DNA from: Berberis thunbergii
Lineage: Eukaryota; Streptophyta; Magnoliopsida; Ranunculales; Berberidaceae
Assembly: GCA_003290165.1 (NCBI GenBank)
Contig: QNQO01000502.1
Location: 658,329 to 722,328 of the forward strand
Length of the DNA: 64,000 bases
Direction of reading: 5' to 3'
Shown: positions 11,501 to 22,308 of the stretch, in pieces
How positions within the stretch are numbered: position 1 is the stretch's first letter
How the letters are laid out: every line of letters starts with the position of its first letter
Position numbers and translations under genes: made by a program
The notes under the pieces: generated by a model
The model's database searches: none
Told to the model about the DNA's origin: nothing
What the model saw: only the letters and a program-made list of their open reading frames with translations

Positions 11501-14500
11501 TTGATCCCACTGAAGGAGGTAAAGGAACACTTCGCACCCTTGAACTTTCTGCTCTCAATGCAGCTTCATCAACAAATTGTCGCACCTCTCTAAGTTGTAT
11601 GGGGGAGATTTTGGCACAAATAGCTATCCCACGGCCTGTTATCTTCAACAAGTGGTTCTTCAATCTAGTAAGAGATCTAGTATACTCTACACTGCCATCG
11701 AAGGTTTCCCCCACATTCACTTGGTCTTCTTATTATTGTCATATGCTTCCAAAGATCATCTCCAGTTACTTGGCCTAAAACCAGTTTTAGTTTTCAAACT
11801 TTTCAGCCAATAGGTGCAAGCTCAAATATGTGGTATTTGAAGTATTTCATGTATCCTTTCATATATATGCAGATAAAGAAAAGAGAAAAACAACAAAAAA
11901 AGGAATCGCAGGAAAACATAAAAAAAGAAATCACAGGAAAAAAAACAAAATCGCAAGAATCGATCGATCTCAGGAATCGGAGGAAAAAAGCAAAAAACAG
12001 AGAAAATAGCAGAAATCGCAGAAAAAAAAACAAACGAAATCGATCGATCTACCTGGTGTTGATGAGGACACCATAGATTCTCTGTTCAGAGTTCTCTCTA
12101 CATCCATCTCTCGATCGATTCTTTGTTCAAAGTGTGAGTTTGTGGGAGTTAGGGTTTGCCTGTGTGGGAGGAAGGATCGATCGATTTGATTTATTTGCAA
12201 AATTTACAGTCAACGAATTTTGACTATGTCTGGACCGTGTCTGGTGGAGTCTGGACCGTGTCCGGACCGTATCCAAGCCGTGTCCAAAACAGTCAACAAA
12301 TTTTGACCGTTGACCCCGTGTCCAATACGTGTCCAGCGCGTGTCGGGCGTGAATCCGTTTTCGACATGCACTTGACTCGTGATACGAAGATTTTCCGAAG
12401 AGTCGGTGCATCCTCGATTATCATGAAAACTAAAAAAATACCATGTTGAAGAGCTAAGTGATGAATAACTAAGAAAATGACCAGGAATACAGGTAGACAT
12501 TGATGCGAAATTGGCATAGAAGAATCCAGTGTCTCGAAAACCAAAGAGTTCCTTCGCAAGTGCATCGAAAACCAAAGAGTTCATCTGCATGATACGTCCG
12601 GGTTGTCTGGCCTTACCTCATCAAAATGTGGATTCGAGCAATACTTTTCTTACTTAAGTAGACTTCATGCATTAGAACAACATATTGGATGTCGCTATTG
12701 TCTCAGCTTAGGTTGTCTTTATTTCTCTACATCCATCAGTCATGGTCATTTTCATTTGAAAAGGTTGTGTTTTATTTGGGATGACAAATAATATGTTTTG
12801 GGGAGCCAATATGGAGGTTTCAAAAGTTATATTCATAGAAACTACAAAGTTCTTTTACCTGAAGGTAATATTTGTAATAAACTCTTAATTATGAGGTTTG
12901 TTCAACAAAAAGATTGAATGAAATGGAAGAGAAAAGCATTAGTCACGTTGAGTCACACAATGTAGCTCACATTCTTATGCATTTCTACAATGTATGGATT
13001 TTTGTGATTCGTTTAGTGGTAGCCTTGTGTTGTCTATGTGACTGTGTCTATGTAGTTAAATCATTAATGGAGCTCTAATTGGTTGATGAGCGATATGAGA
13101 TTAATCGAGATGTGGAGAAAGCTTACGATAATATCCTTAGATAGTTGATTTGGTGGGTGCTTGAAAGCGTCTCAATATTATGTTCATATCATTAAGGATA
13201 CGAGTGAAGGGACTAACAAGTATTCGCTCAGTAGGCTGGATATCCAGTGAATTCTTAGTATCAGTAGGACTACATCAAGGGTTGTCTTAAGTCTATACCT
13301 CTTTGCTCTGGTCATGGATGAGTTGACGAGTCATTTGCAAGAAGATGTACCTTGGTGCATGTTGTTTGCAGATGATATTGTCTTAAGTGATGTGATTAAT
13401 AAAGGTTTAGGTTGGAAATTAAATAGGTTGCAAGAGGCATTAGAGAGTAAGAGTTTTAGAATTAGTTGTTCGAAGATAAATATCTAGTGTGCAACTTTGG
13501 TTGTGAATCACGAGGGAGGAGTAATTCAATTGAGATCGAAGGCGTGGAAGTCCCAAAATGTGAGTTTTTAGATATCTAGTATCTATAATCCAAAAGATTG
13601 AGGCTATTGGAGAATATGTAGACCATAGGATTAAAGTTGGTTAGACGAAATGGAGAATGATGTTTATTACACTATTTAATAGAAAGATGCCTGCAAGGTT
13701 AAAAGGGAAATGCTATAAGACAATTGTTTGATTAGCCATGCTCTACAATTTAGAATGTTGGACTATTACGAGACAACATACGCATAGGATGGCTGTAACA
13801 AAAATGCATATGTTAATATGGACGTGTGGTAAAACCTATAAAGATAAAGTTAGGAATGAAAGAATTATAAGATATTTAGGTGTAGCGCTCGTAGAGGATA
13901 AGATTAGAGAAAAACGTTTAACATGGTTTGATCACGTGCGGATGAAACCAAACACGGCGCCAATTAGAAAATGTCTAGATTGGCGAGTTAATGGGGGGTG
14001 TAGACGGACATGAAGACGGTTGAAAGCGGCGAAGGAAAACATCCTTGAGCTTGGATTAGGTGAGGATATGTAGGAAAATCGCAGTGCTTGGAGAACCAAA
14101 ATTCGTGTAACCGATCGGAGAGTATCGGGAATGGGCTTTGATGATGATGAAATTAATCGACCTGTGTTTTATAAACATATTTTGATTATTCTTCTAAATA
14201 ATGTTCACTTCAAAGAAAAAAATTAATGTGTATTGAAGTAGTAAACATCACTTGTCACAATTTAATAACATTATAACCAAATCAAGAATTCAGTGTCAGA
14301 TAAAGGTGTGACTCCATATTCTTTAGTTTTGCTTGTTATTCTTTTCTTTCTAGCATCTTCACACACTCTTGGTATTGCCTTATGGTTTGGAATTGATGAG
14401 GTTAAGACAATTTTTTTTAATTTAATATTTTTCTCATTTGTTTATAACACATTGTTATGGACCGATTAATTGGTGAGTTTTGAAAGCGATTGATTGTGAT

Positions 14501-17500
14501 TAATTGGTTAATTGGCCAAAAATAGTCGATTAATTGGTCAAGAGATTATTCAAACAATTAATTCAAAAATTGTAATGCTCTACTAACGAGAAGAGATTAA
14601 TTGTCGAATAATCACCGATTTAATAACATATGTGTGTTATTTGAGACTGTGGAGATGTTAAGAAGTCGGGCGATATCATTGCCATCCTTTTTCGAAAGAA
14701 ATAGAGATTTGGAGTGTACTTATGCAATTCCATGGGCAATATGGAAGGAATGTAATTTTTGTGGCAAGATGTGTCGTTGATCATAAAGGTTTTCATCACT
14801 CTTTGGGGATGGGTGTACCATAGGCTGACCTTTGAGCGACGATCCTTCCACTCGGCACCTCGAATCGCTAAGGTTGACTTTCGTTCATGCTCGACGGGAG
14901 GGGTCTTGCAGTCAAGCTCCCTTCCACCTTTGCACTCGAGGGCCAATCTCCGTCTGGCCGGAGGAAACCTTTGCACGCCTCAATGTGATTTTGAGAATTT
15001 GATTGTTAATTGGGCTCAATTTTGGGATCTTAGCACCAAATATTCTCAATAAAAATTTTATTAAAATGGAAGAGGGAAGTTGTGTGGATTTTCTTCTTGT
15101 GTAGCATTAGGATTCCACTAGAAATGAACTATTTGTGGTGTCTTTTGAAAGGCTAATTGGGATGCTTTGTCATTTTGTGGGATTATAATTTATGTAATTG
15201 AATTTAATTATTTGACATTTTAGGGGAAAAAATAGATTGAATAATTCTCTTAAGTGGAGTAGATAGTTTTGCAACTTATGGAGTGGAGCAACTTTTTCCA
15301 TATGACTTGGTGGGCCTTATGGAAAGAATGAAATTCACAATTTTCAAGCACAACGCCTTATGAAAGGAAATTAGTGCAAAATGTTGAGAAGTTGAATTTT
15401 CATAAAAATGCTAGTCTTGTTCTCATCGTTTGATATCATTCATTGCATTTTAGAAAAGTAAATCATGCGAGCAGCTGATATCATTCATGCATTTAGAAAA
15501 GTAAATCATGCAAGCAGCTACTCGTTTGATTAGTTTTCACCGTTTTCTGAGCTTATTGAAGTAATAGCTATGTTATCTCGGGTGTGAGGCGAGGCAAGGA
15601 GGTGGGCTGGGTGCTAAGGCTAGACCTTGCCTAGTACTATGGGTAAGTTTTTTAAAGGATTTTTGTTGGAACTTTTAGAAGCTCTTGTATGTATGCATTA
15701 TTCCAAATGTCGTATTTAACATGGAAAAGAAGAGATAAGTAAAACTTACCCAAGTCAAAGAGTAACACCAAATCGAATGGGAAATCAAAGATTTTAGGGG
15801 TTTAAATCAGCTTGAAACAAAGAAGGCTGAAAAACCACCTTGTAACTCTGTGGATGGCTGGTCGACTTGTATTGACTCCAAAAACCAGGCCGAAGTCCTA
15901 GTCGATCTGTCAAATGATTGTGCCTTGAGACCACAACTCTCAAGTTTTCTGCCATCGAGTTGGGTCGAGTTTGGTCTAGGGTTCTGTTTTGTATGGATCA
16001 CACTATTCAATGATGGTTTTGATCATTAAATGAAACAACACCCTAATTCAGGTGCTGCCCAACTTGCTTGAGCGATTGCCCTGACTACCTTTTCGCTTAC
16101 GCATCGGCTAGGCTAGGGGATGGGTAATTTTTTATCGATATGTATGGAGTATCATATCGTGCATGCTTATCGGAAGATTTTTGATAACTATGACCTTATA
16201 TGAAAACTAGTAATGTGGCAAGTAGGATAACAGTTCATTGTATTGGGATTTATATTTGCATAGGAGCTTTATGAATTAGAGTTACAAAAATGAAGGAGTT
16301 TGTCGCCAAGGATGCACGGACTCGGACACGACACGGCGACTCGACAATTTTTCAAAAAAATAGGACTCGGCGACACGGTCAAACTTATTTTTTTAATATA
16401 TTTTTTTGTAACTCATATGAACATAAAATTATAAATAATAATAGTGAACAATCCATGCATATCAATAAAACATTCATTCATTCAAAATTTCAAATGCATC
16501 ATAAAGTCAAGCTCAAGTCATACTCATAAAGCATAAGCATTTGAGAATGTAAAAACTCATTATTTGCAATATTGATTCACTGATTGAAATACTCATTTTT
16601 TGCTAATGCTAATCTACTTTTTTTATTCTTTGCAGTTGAAGTACAAAAATCAGCAGAAATTAGAAAATTAGCATAAAAGAAAATAAGCACAATACTCATT
16701 GTTTTATTTTACTAGTGTTGGAAGAACACACATCCTCAAATATCAGAGACACAGAGAGTCTCATATTTATGAAATCATTCATGAAATCAGAATATGGAAG
16801 AAGTAGAAAAAACTTTGAGGATGTGTGTTCAATCAGACATGAATCAAAGCAGAACAAAGTCAGGATGTGTGTTGCAATATCAGCACAATACTCATTCAAA
16901 AAAGAAAAAAATCAAAGCAGAAAAGAAAATCAGAGAAGAAATCCGAGAAGAGAATGATGCATAGACTGATAGAAGAAAATCGCAGAAAAAAAAAACGAAA
17001 GAAGAAAGGTACCTGTTGAGGACGACATCGTCTCCTTCCTGCAAGCTCCCTCTCTCTCTAGCTCCGTCCAACGACCACCCTCGATCTATCTCTCTGTCTT
17101 TGGCTCGATCTCTCTCACTGGATCGATCTCTCTCTCTCCCCAGGTTTTGCATACACACATACATCTCAGAAGAGTCTTGATCGACAGTCTGGAGAAGATC
17201 TCCATAAGGATGTCCTCAGAAAGCAGAGAAAAGTCCATGGCTCGAAGATCTTACCTTGAATTTGCAAGTTCTGAGGATGAAATGAAACTCAAGTCGAAAT
17301 CAATCGAACCCTCTCTGTCGAAATCGATCAAACTCTCTCTCTCTCGATCGAACCATTTCTCTCTCCCTCTCTGTCAAAATCGATCGAACCTTCTGTCGAT
17401 CGACCTCTCTCTCTCTCCCTCTCTGTCGAAATCGATCGAACCCTCAAGTCGACTCCCTCTCTGTCTCTGTTCTCTCTGCTTTCTGATTAGGGTTTGTGGG

Positions 17501-20500
17501 AAGGAGGAACCGAACGATCGAAGATGAGGGATTATTTGCATCCGACCAAGTCCGGACCGTGTCTGACCGAGTCCGGACCTTGGTCAACGAATTTTGACCG
17601 TTGACCATGTGTCCAATACGTGTCGGACGTGTGTCGGGCGTGAATTCGTGTCCGACACGTATTTGACTCGTGACTCGGAGGTTTTCCGAAGAGTCGATGC
17701 ATCCTTGTTTGTCGCTCTTATAGGGTGGTGCTTCAGCGTTTGGAAAGAGGGAAAAGAGATGGAAAGAGGATGGGCTTCATTTTTTTCCCGATGAAGGTGG
17801 TTTGCAAAAAGGGGTGTGTTCATAGGTATTTTCTTATGTGATGACAAGTATGGATCAAGCTTGCTTTCAAAGTTTCATTAGCTGATTGGGGCATGATATT
17901 GAAGTCGGGTGTAGGATATGTGAGTAGGATCAAGGAGCTCGATCCACCTTGGTTGTAGGTGGGTTAATAGGTTGTGTCATGTATGCACTTCATTGTCTTG
18001 TTTAAAGTGGATTGGGTAATGCTTGTGCCTATGTAAATGTTGTTAAAATGTTACAAGCCCAAAGTCACCTTTGTACAAAGGCAAGGAATTGTGGAAGTTA
18101 CTCCCGTTTTCATTATGTTGGACATATGGAAAGAGTGAAATATTGGAATCCATGAGAGGACCACTTGAATTGATGGGAACTAGTTGTGTTTAAGGTAAAT
18201 TTGATCAAAATGTGATAATCATGAATTCTATATATATATATATATAGGTGAGGATAGGTTGTGATAGCGTACAACGAGACTGTAAAGGAAGCCTTAGGAA
18301 TTTTATCTAATTTACATTGAAATCCTTACAATGACCCTTATGAGCTCCACAAACACCCTCGACTTACAAAAAACAATCTTTTTTTTTATTTAGAAGATGA
18401 TAACTCAATTTTCTCAAAGAAAGAAGAGATCCCACTCTTTATATCACATAACCCTTGCAGCTCTTGTTAACATTCCCATCTTTACATGTCCCGCCAATGC
18501 GGACATGCACAAAATGGAAGTTATTGTGAGATGGTTCCAATCGAATTGCTTCATGGAGAAGACTTTTTTTTTTAGGTCCAATCTCCTAGCATGCTCTGTA
18601 CTTACCTTTCCCAAATCAAGTTTCAACTTCTTAAACTTAGACCAAAATGGAAGCTGAAATGCAAATATGTCGCTAGTGAAATGTATTCTTCAACCTGCAT
18701 CAAGCGTCAAGATTCTCTGATTTGCTATCATCAGGTGTGTCTGATTCTGATCGAGTACATGTGTGATTGACTCATAACCTGAAAATGACATGTTACCTAA
18801 GACTTCTCGTAACTCTGGCCTGTCCCCTGATTCTGGTGTGAAAGTCTCCCCATTTTCTTTTCCTCAACCCTTTGGCGGTAAACTGTATATGACACAACAC
18901 TCCTACTGTGCGTGCATACAAAGCTTTACCATTGTGAAAATTTGATCCACCACTTTGCCCCAGCCCTGCAGGGCTCAGTGTTTCTAACACCTTTGTTGCA
19001 AGGGGATGCTGTTTGAAGAAATAGCACAGCAATTGACTTTGGTTTTAATTTTGCTTTTACACAAATCATGCTTAACATATCACTTCTTTAGTAAGTTTTG
19101 CCTTCTTGCCCTAATCACTTTAATTTCTGTAGCGATTGTTGAATCTCCAAAACTTCTTAAGATCTTTCAGTCTTTTACTTGTCAGAGATTATTACTTGAA
19201 TACTTTTATTAAAATTTTATCATGTTATAAGTTCTGTTATGGAGTGTGATTCTCATTTTATTTTATTTTATTTGCAGCGTCCTATGTGGAACCTCTTCAC
19301 CTGGACTATTTTAGATTTGCGGGTCGGATAATTGCTTTAGCTTTGATGCACAAAGTGCAAGTAGGTGTGGTATTTGACCGCCTGTTCTTCTTACAATTAG
19401 CTGGGAACCTTGTTTCTTTGGAAGATGTGCGTGATGCAGATCCATGCCTATATATGAGCTGCAAACAGATATTGGAGATGGATGCAGAATTAGTGGATTC
19501 AGATGCTTTGGGTCTGACGTTTGTCAGAGAAGTTGAAGAGTCGGGCTTCAGGAGAGTTGTGGAGCTCTGCCCAGGAGGGAAGGGCATTGTTCTAAATAGC
19601 ACGAATAGAGAGGAATATGTTAAGCTTCTTATTAATCATTGCTTTGTTGCATCTATCTCTCAGCAAATAGCTAATTTTGCTCAAGGTTTTGCTGATATTC
19701 TTTGTAATCCAAGCATCCGGAACTTGAAGTTCTTTTTTCAAAGTTTAGACCTTGAAGATCTGGATCAAATGTTGTATGGAAGTGATAGGGCTATTTGTTT
19801 AAATGACTGGCAAGCACACACTGACTACAATGGGTACAAAGAAGGGGATCGTCAAATCTACTGGTTTTGGAAGGTATGTATCTTCCCATTTCAAATACTC
19901 TCCTTTAGATAACGAACCTTACATTTCTCCAAACGTTACTCTGTGAAAGTACTTATTTGTTTTCAAACTGAACAGAAACCGTTGATGAATATTTGATATC
20001 TCTTACTGTCCTCTTGTTGCTGTGTTAAATTTTATTTCTTTATTTCGTTTTTTTGTTTTTTCATGTTTGTTGCTATTGGCAAAATCTGCCATAATGTTGA
20101 ATAAACCAAAAATTGAAGTGTGGTCGGGGAGACATTGTAACACTGAACAGAATGAGAATAACTGCTAGCACTCGAATAAACACATAATTATGATTAAATC
20201 GTGAACTTATTAAAAGGACCTGTTGTAGTGACAGAGGTTCTCTGATTTCACTTAAATGACCTGAGTGCAGTGCATCTTTGTTATTAAAAAGATGCAAATC
20301 AATGCATATCTCATGGCTATCAGTTATTGTTGTCCTGTTCTAATAATCAATTTATTGTAGATTGTCGAGACCATGAACGTGGACCAGCAAAGAGTACTTC
20401 TTTTCTTTTGGACATCTGTGAAGTATCTACCAATTGAAGGTTTTGGCGGCCTGCAGTCTCGATTGTATTTATACAAGGCATCTGGATCCCATGATCGGCT

Positions 20501-20624
20501 ACCAACTTCACACACATGCTTCTACAGGTTGTGTCTCCCACCCTACCCTTCTATAGCTGCCATGCGTGGCGCTCTTCTAACCATCACCCAAGAACATGTT
20601 AGCTGCAGCTTTGGAAATTGGTGA
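5462..20624 (+). CDS. UPL5: E3 ubiquitin-protein ligase UPL5-like (HECT), 4 exons, 889 residues
   Basis: Exons are 5462-6121, 6600-7749, 19278-19873 and 20361-20624; all join in frame through GT-AG introns (478, 11,528 and 487 bp) to 889 residues, close to the usual length of plant UPL5. Residues 17-23 (SKRKLDD) look like a basic nuclear signal. A Ser-rich linker is followed by a ubiquitin-like domain at about 89-164. The HECT domain runs from about 540 to the C-terminus and contains FMEFKNEEATGPGVLREWF, FAGRIIALALMHKVQVG and the catalytic LPTSHTCFYRL with the thioester Cys at residue 855 (codon 20517-20519). HECT ligases accept ubiquitin on this Cys and pass it to substrates; in Arabidopsis UPL5 acts on a WRKY factor in leaf senescence (family knowledge). 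The ATG at 5462 was chosen because the frame upstream lacks another ATG. The huge second intron splits the HECT domain and contains transposons, yet no coding damage is seen. Confidence 0.95.
6169..6599 (+). repeat. Triplicated 3' splice-site segment in UPL5 intron 1
   Basis: A unit of about 110 bp (AAAGTTTCAA...TTTGGTGATATAATATTCAG/GTGTTTA) occurs three times: 6169-6277, 6278-6530 (interrupted by the SINE) and 6531-6599, the last running into exon 2. Each copy ends in a TATTCAG acceptor followed by GTGTTTA. The first two are followed by VFRE-type reading that soon hits a stop codon; only the third leads into the UPL5 frame. Confidence 0.85.
6294..6419 (+). mobile_element. tRNA-derived SINE with target-site duplication
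   Basis: Contains an A-box-like TGGTCTAGTGGTTAGGG and a B-box-like CGTTCGAGACTCACC at tRNA-like spacing, a tRNA-unrelated body and a terminal A-run. It is flanked by AAAGGTTCAATTTTGA (6278-6293) and AAAGTTTCAATTTTGA (6420-6435), a 16-bp target duplication with one mismatch. No cloverleaf or acceptor stem can be formed, so it is not a working tRNA gene. Confidence 0.8.
7750..8690. other. Start of UPL5 intron 2, no gene
   Basis: AT-rich intronic sequence after the GTAAGC donor. Near 8100-8150 and 8850-8960 there are diverged pieces rich in GCCTCA/TTAAGGC-type words typical of old MITEs, without resolvable ends. Confidence 0.4.
8700..8840 (-). mobile_element. Diverged tRNA-derived SINE (minus)
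   Basis: On the minus strand a TGTAGCTCAGTTAGTCA A-box is followed about 35 bp later by CACAGGTTTGAGAATC, a degenerate B-box. This is the usual tRNA-type head of a SINE. The 3' end and target duplication were not resolved. Confidence 0.5.
9170..12416 (-). mobile_element. hAT DNA transposon (copy A) inside UPL5 intron 2
   Basis: Ends read CAAGGATGCACGGACTTGG and, at the far side, the reverse complement CGAGGATGCACCGACTCTTC. Flanks are GTTATCAT (9162-9169) and ATTATCAT (12417-12424), an 8-bp target duplication with one mismatch, the hAT hallmark. Sub-terminal sequence on the right is packed with GTCCGGACCGTGTC / CGTGTCCAATACGTGTC words, likely transposase-binding repeats. It carries a broken transposase gene on the minus strand. 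Confidence 0.93.
9647..11725 (-). pseudogene. hAT transposase pseudogene (BED finger, DUF659, hAT C-terminal)
   Basis: Minus-strand coding remnants in order: a degenerate BED zinc-finger end (SLTRLKNHLLKITGRGIAIC, 11690-11600), a Ser/Gly-rich linker, a DUF659 segment (IPGYNALRTTLFQNEKGNIQ; IVCDGWTDSQRR), then WTPCVVHTLNLALKNI, RFASSIIMFKRLK and, after an intron at about 10119-10236, YYSREWLEEDPNR and the dimerisation segment near LALKLLGQLCFSSCYERNWN. The frame breaks at about 11030, where ...FLKDVNCE jumps to EYKDKFFIADLI in another frame. The BED finger lacks intact upstream cysteines. It therefore cannot make active transposase. Confidence 0.9.
12425..13079. other. UPL5 intron 2, unassigned
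   Basis: No gene or bounded repeat recognised. Its right part may belong to the LINE that becomes recognisable at 13.08 kb. Confidence 0.4.
13080..14150 (+). mobile_element. Decayed LINE reverse-transcriptase remnant in UPL5 intron 2
   Basis: Plus-strand frames show DVEKAYDNI (RT motif around 13110), a degenerate GLHQG..LYLFALVMDELTS, the FADD box in CMLFADDIVLSD (13356-13385) and, at 13738-14010, MLYNLECWTITRQHTHRM...KMHMLIWTCG and REKRLTWFDHVRMKPNTAPI. These are the C-terminal landmarks of the plant LINE family often annotated as retrovirus-related Pol. Multiple stops and frameshifts; inactive. Confidence 0.85.
14160..16298. other. UPL5 intron 2, unassigned, with a 45-bp tandem duplication
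   Basis: No gene recognised. TGATATCATTCATGCATTTA...AAATCATGCAAGCAGC is present twice in tandem at about 15431-15475 and 15476-15518. ATTAATTGGTTAATTGG-type words at 14460-14560 look like old transposon sequence. Confidence 0.4.
16307..17707. mobile_element. Non-autonomous hAT transposon (copy B) inside UPL5 intron 2
   Basis: Ends CAAGGATGCACGG... and ...GATGCATCCTTG form a terminal inverted repeat, flanked by a perfect 8-bp target duplication TTTGTCGC (16299-16306 and 17708-17715). The first 230 bp and last 190 bp match copy A (9170-12416) closely, including the sub-terminal GTCCGGAC / GTCCGACAC words, but the transposase is absent. The interior is rich in TCGATCGA and CTCTCTCT repeats. It could have been mobilised by a transposase like the one decayed in copy A. 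Confidence 0.95.
17716..19277. other. End of UPL5 intron 2, no gene
   Basis: AT-rich sequence with a short TA run at about 18231-18245; nothing recognisable until the TTTGCAG acceptor of UPL5 exon 3 at 19277. Confidence 0.5.
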
Positions 20625-22308
20625 AAATATTGCTTGCTTCTAGTTGTTTGGGTGATTGGGATCGTTGCATATAACATCAAACATCAGCTTGTACAGATGC
20701 TAGCATCATTACTGTATCTATACTATTAGGGCATGTAAGAGAGGAGTTACTTTGCCATTTCTTTTTCTTTTACATGAAGATTATGATGACTAGCTTGCTT
20801 TGTTGATTCTCGATAAAGCTGGTATAAAGTATTATGCCATAAAGAGAGGAAGAAAGAAACTTCCCCTGCTTCTAGTGTAAGTATCATGCATAGTTTTTCT
20901 TGTTTTCGTTTATTTTTAGCAATAACTTTTGTAATTAATATAAGAGGAAACAAGATGCCTTGGATTCTGGTTGATTTCTCTCTTTTATAAATGGTCCATT
21001 TCAAAACACGAAGAACTGAAGCTAGTGAGATTCTAAAGAAGACGGTCCAGATTGTATTTTTCATTTGCTCTACAAGTTGTTTCTTTTTCATCTCAAGGTT
21101 CAAACTTGAACTTTCAGAAAACCCCACTTGTTTCCCTTTCCTTGAACAATTATTATGAACAACTGCTGTAATTCGTTATTCCTCGATAGGTGCCTTTCTG
21201 TTAAAGACTGCGTATGCTCCACACCCAACAGTCGTAGGGTCACTTGAATATTCTACTGTCGTTTCAACAGTTTTAGTTTAGACCCGATTGGGATGTTTCC
21301 CAACGCTCCATTCAATTGAATCCCTTGACATCTTTCCCATGTTTGAACTTAAAAGGACTGTGTATTCAGTTTATATTCTATCTTTCTCTCGTACATTACA
21401 ACCATCATTCTGAATTTTTATCCAGTTCTTTGTTCTTCTGTAAACTAGCTTTCTCCTCATATTCCTCAATTACATTTTTCTACAAGTGACCTATACTTAC
21501 GTGTAGCCACAACCAGCCAAGCTATTAACTTGTAACTACCCTAGGAATGCCTAGTCTGATAGGAGAGTGTATGGGTGTATTTCATTGAAGTGGGAGAACT
21601 TGAATTTACAACCACGAATCTGAATCTTAGAAAATAGGTGCAGGGGACAAAATGCAGTTGCTTAGAACATTTGCGAGTTATTTACTACTACCTCTAGGCA
21701 TGTGACGATGTCATGACACGATAAGAGATTAAGTTGTCATGTCTGTCACTAGGGAATATGATCAAGAAGTTCTACCATCCTCCAAACAATCCAATTTATA
21801 GTATCTGAGTAGAACTGCTTCTGTGCTTCAGATGCGTGATCGAACCCCTCCAGTTGATCCTAGCAACTTTTAGTGTTGTCTGACATTAAAGTAATCCTTC
21901 TTTTACTGTACTGCTCGATAAACAAATAACAGTACATTCTATTAGAATATAAAGAGGTATTGGAACACCTTACATTAGATATAGTATTAAACACTAATAC
22001 ATTTATTAATCATCTCTAGACAAACACATTGTGTTCAACCAAAACAAACCCTTTAACCCTTGAGACCACACAATGACTCCCCATGTGGCGCAGAGTCAGT
22101 TGCCAGGCACCCTCCTATTAAACTTGGAGAATTTCTTCAATTTGGGTATTTGCCACATGGTAGTTATGTCTCAAAACCTATAGCTAAGCTTCCAATACCA
22201 TTCCAATTTTTACTCGTTACACTATTTCATAACAACTTAAAGAAGAAAGGAATCTAAGACCCCAAACACCACAAATATCAATACTAGTACTCACATAATT
22301 GACACCAT
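20625..22308. other. Convergent 3' regions of UPL5 and the acidic-protein gene
   Basis: Follows the UPL5 stop codon (20622-20624) and precedes, on the other strand, the stop of the acidic protein at 22309. T-rich 3'-UTR-like sequence; no further gene, RNA or repeat recognised. Confidence 0.5.

Noticed and set aside
17147..17527. Ser/Leu-rich open frame in hAT copy B
   Set aside because: Made of CTCTCT and TCGATCGA simple repeats; no family features.
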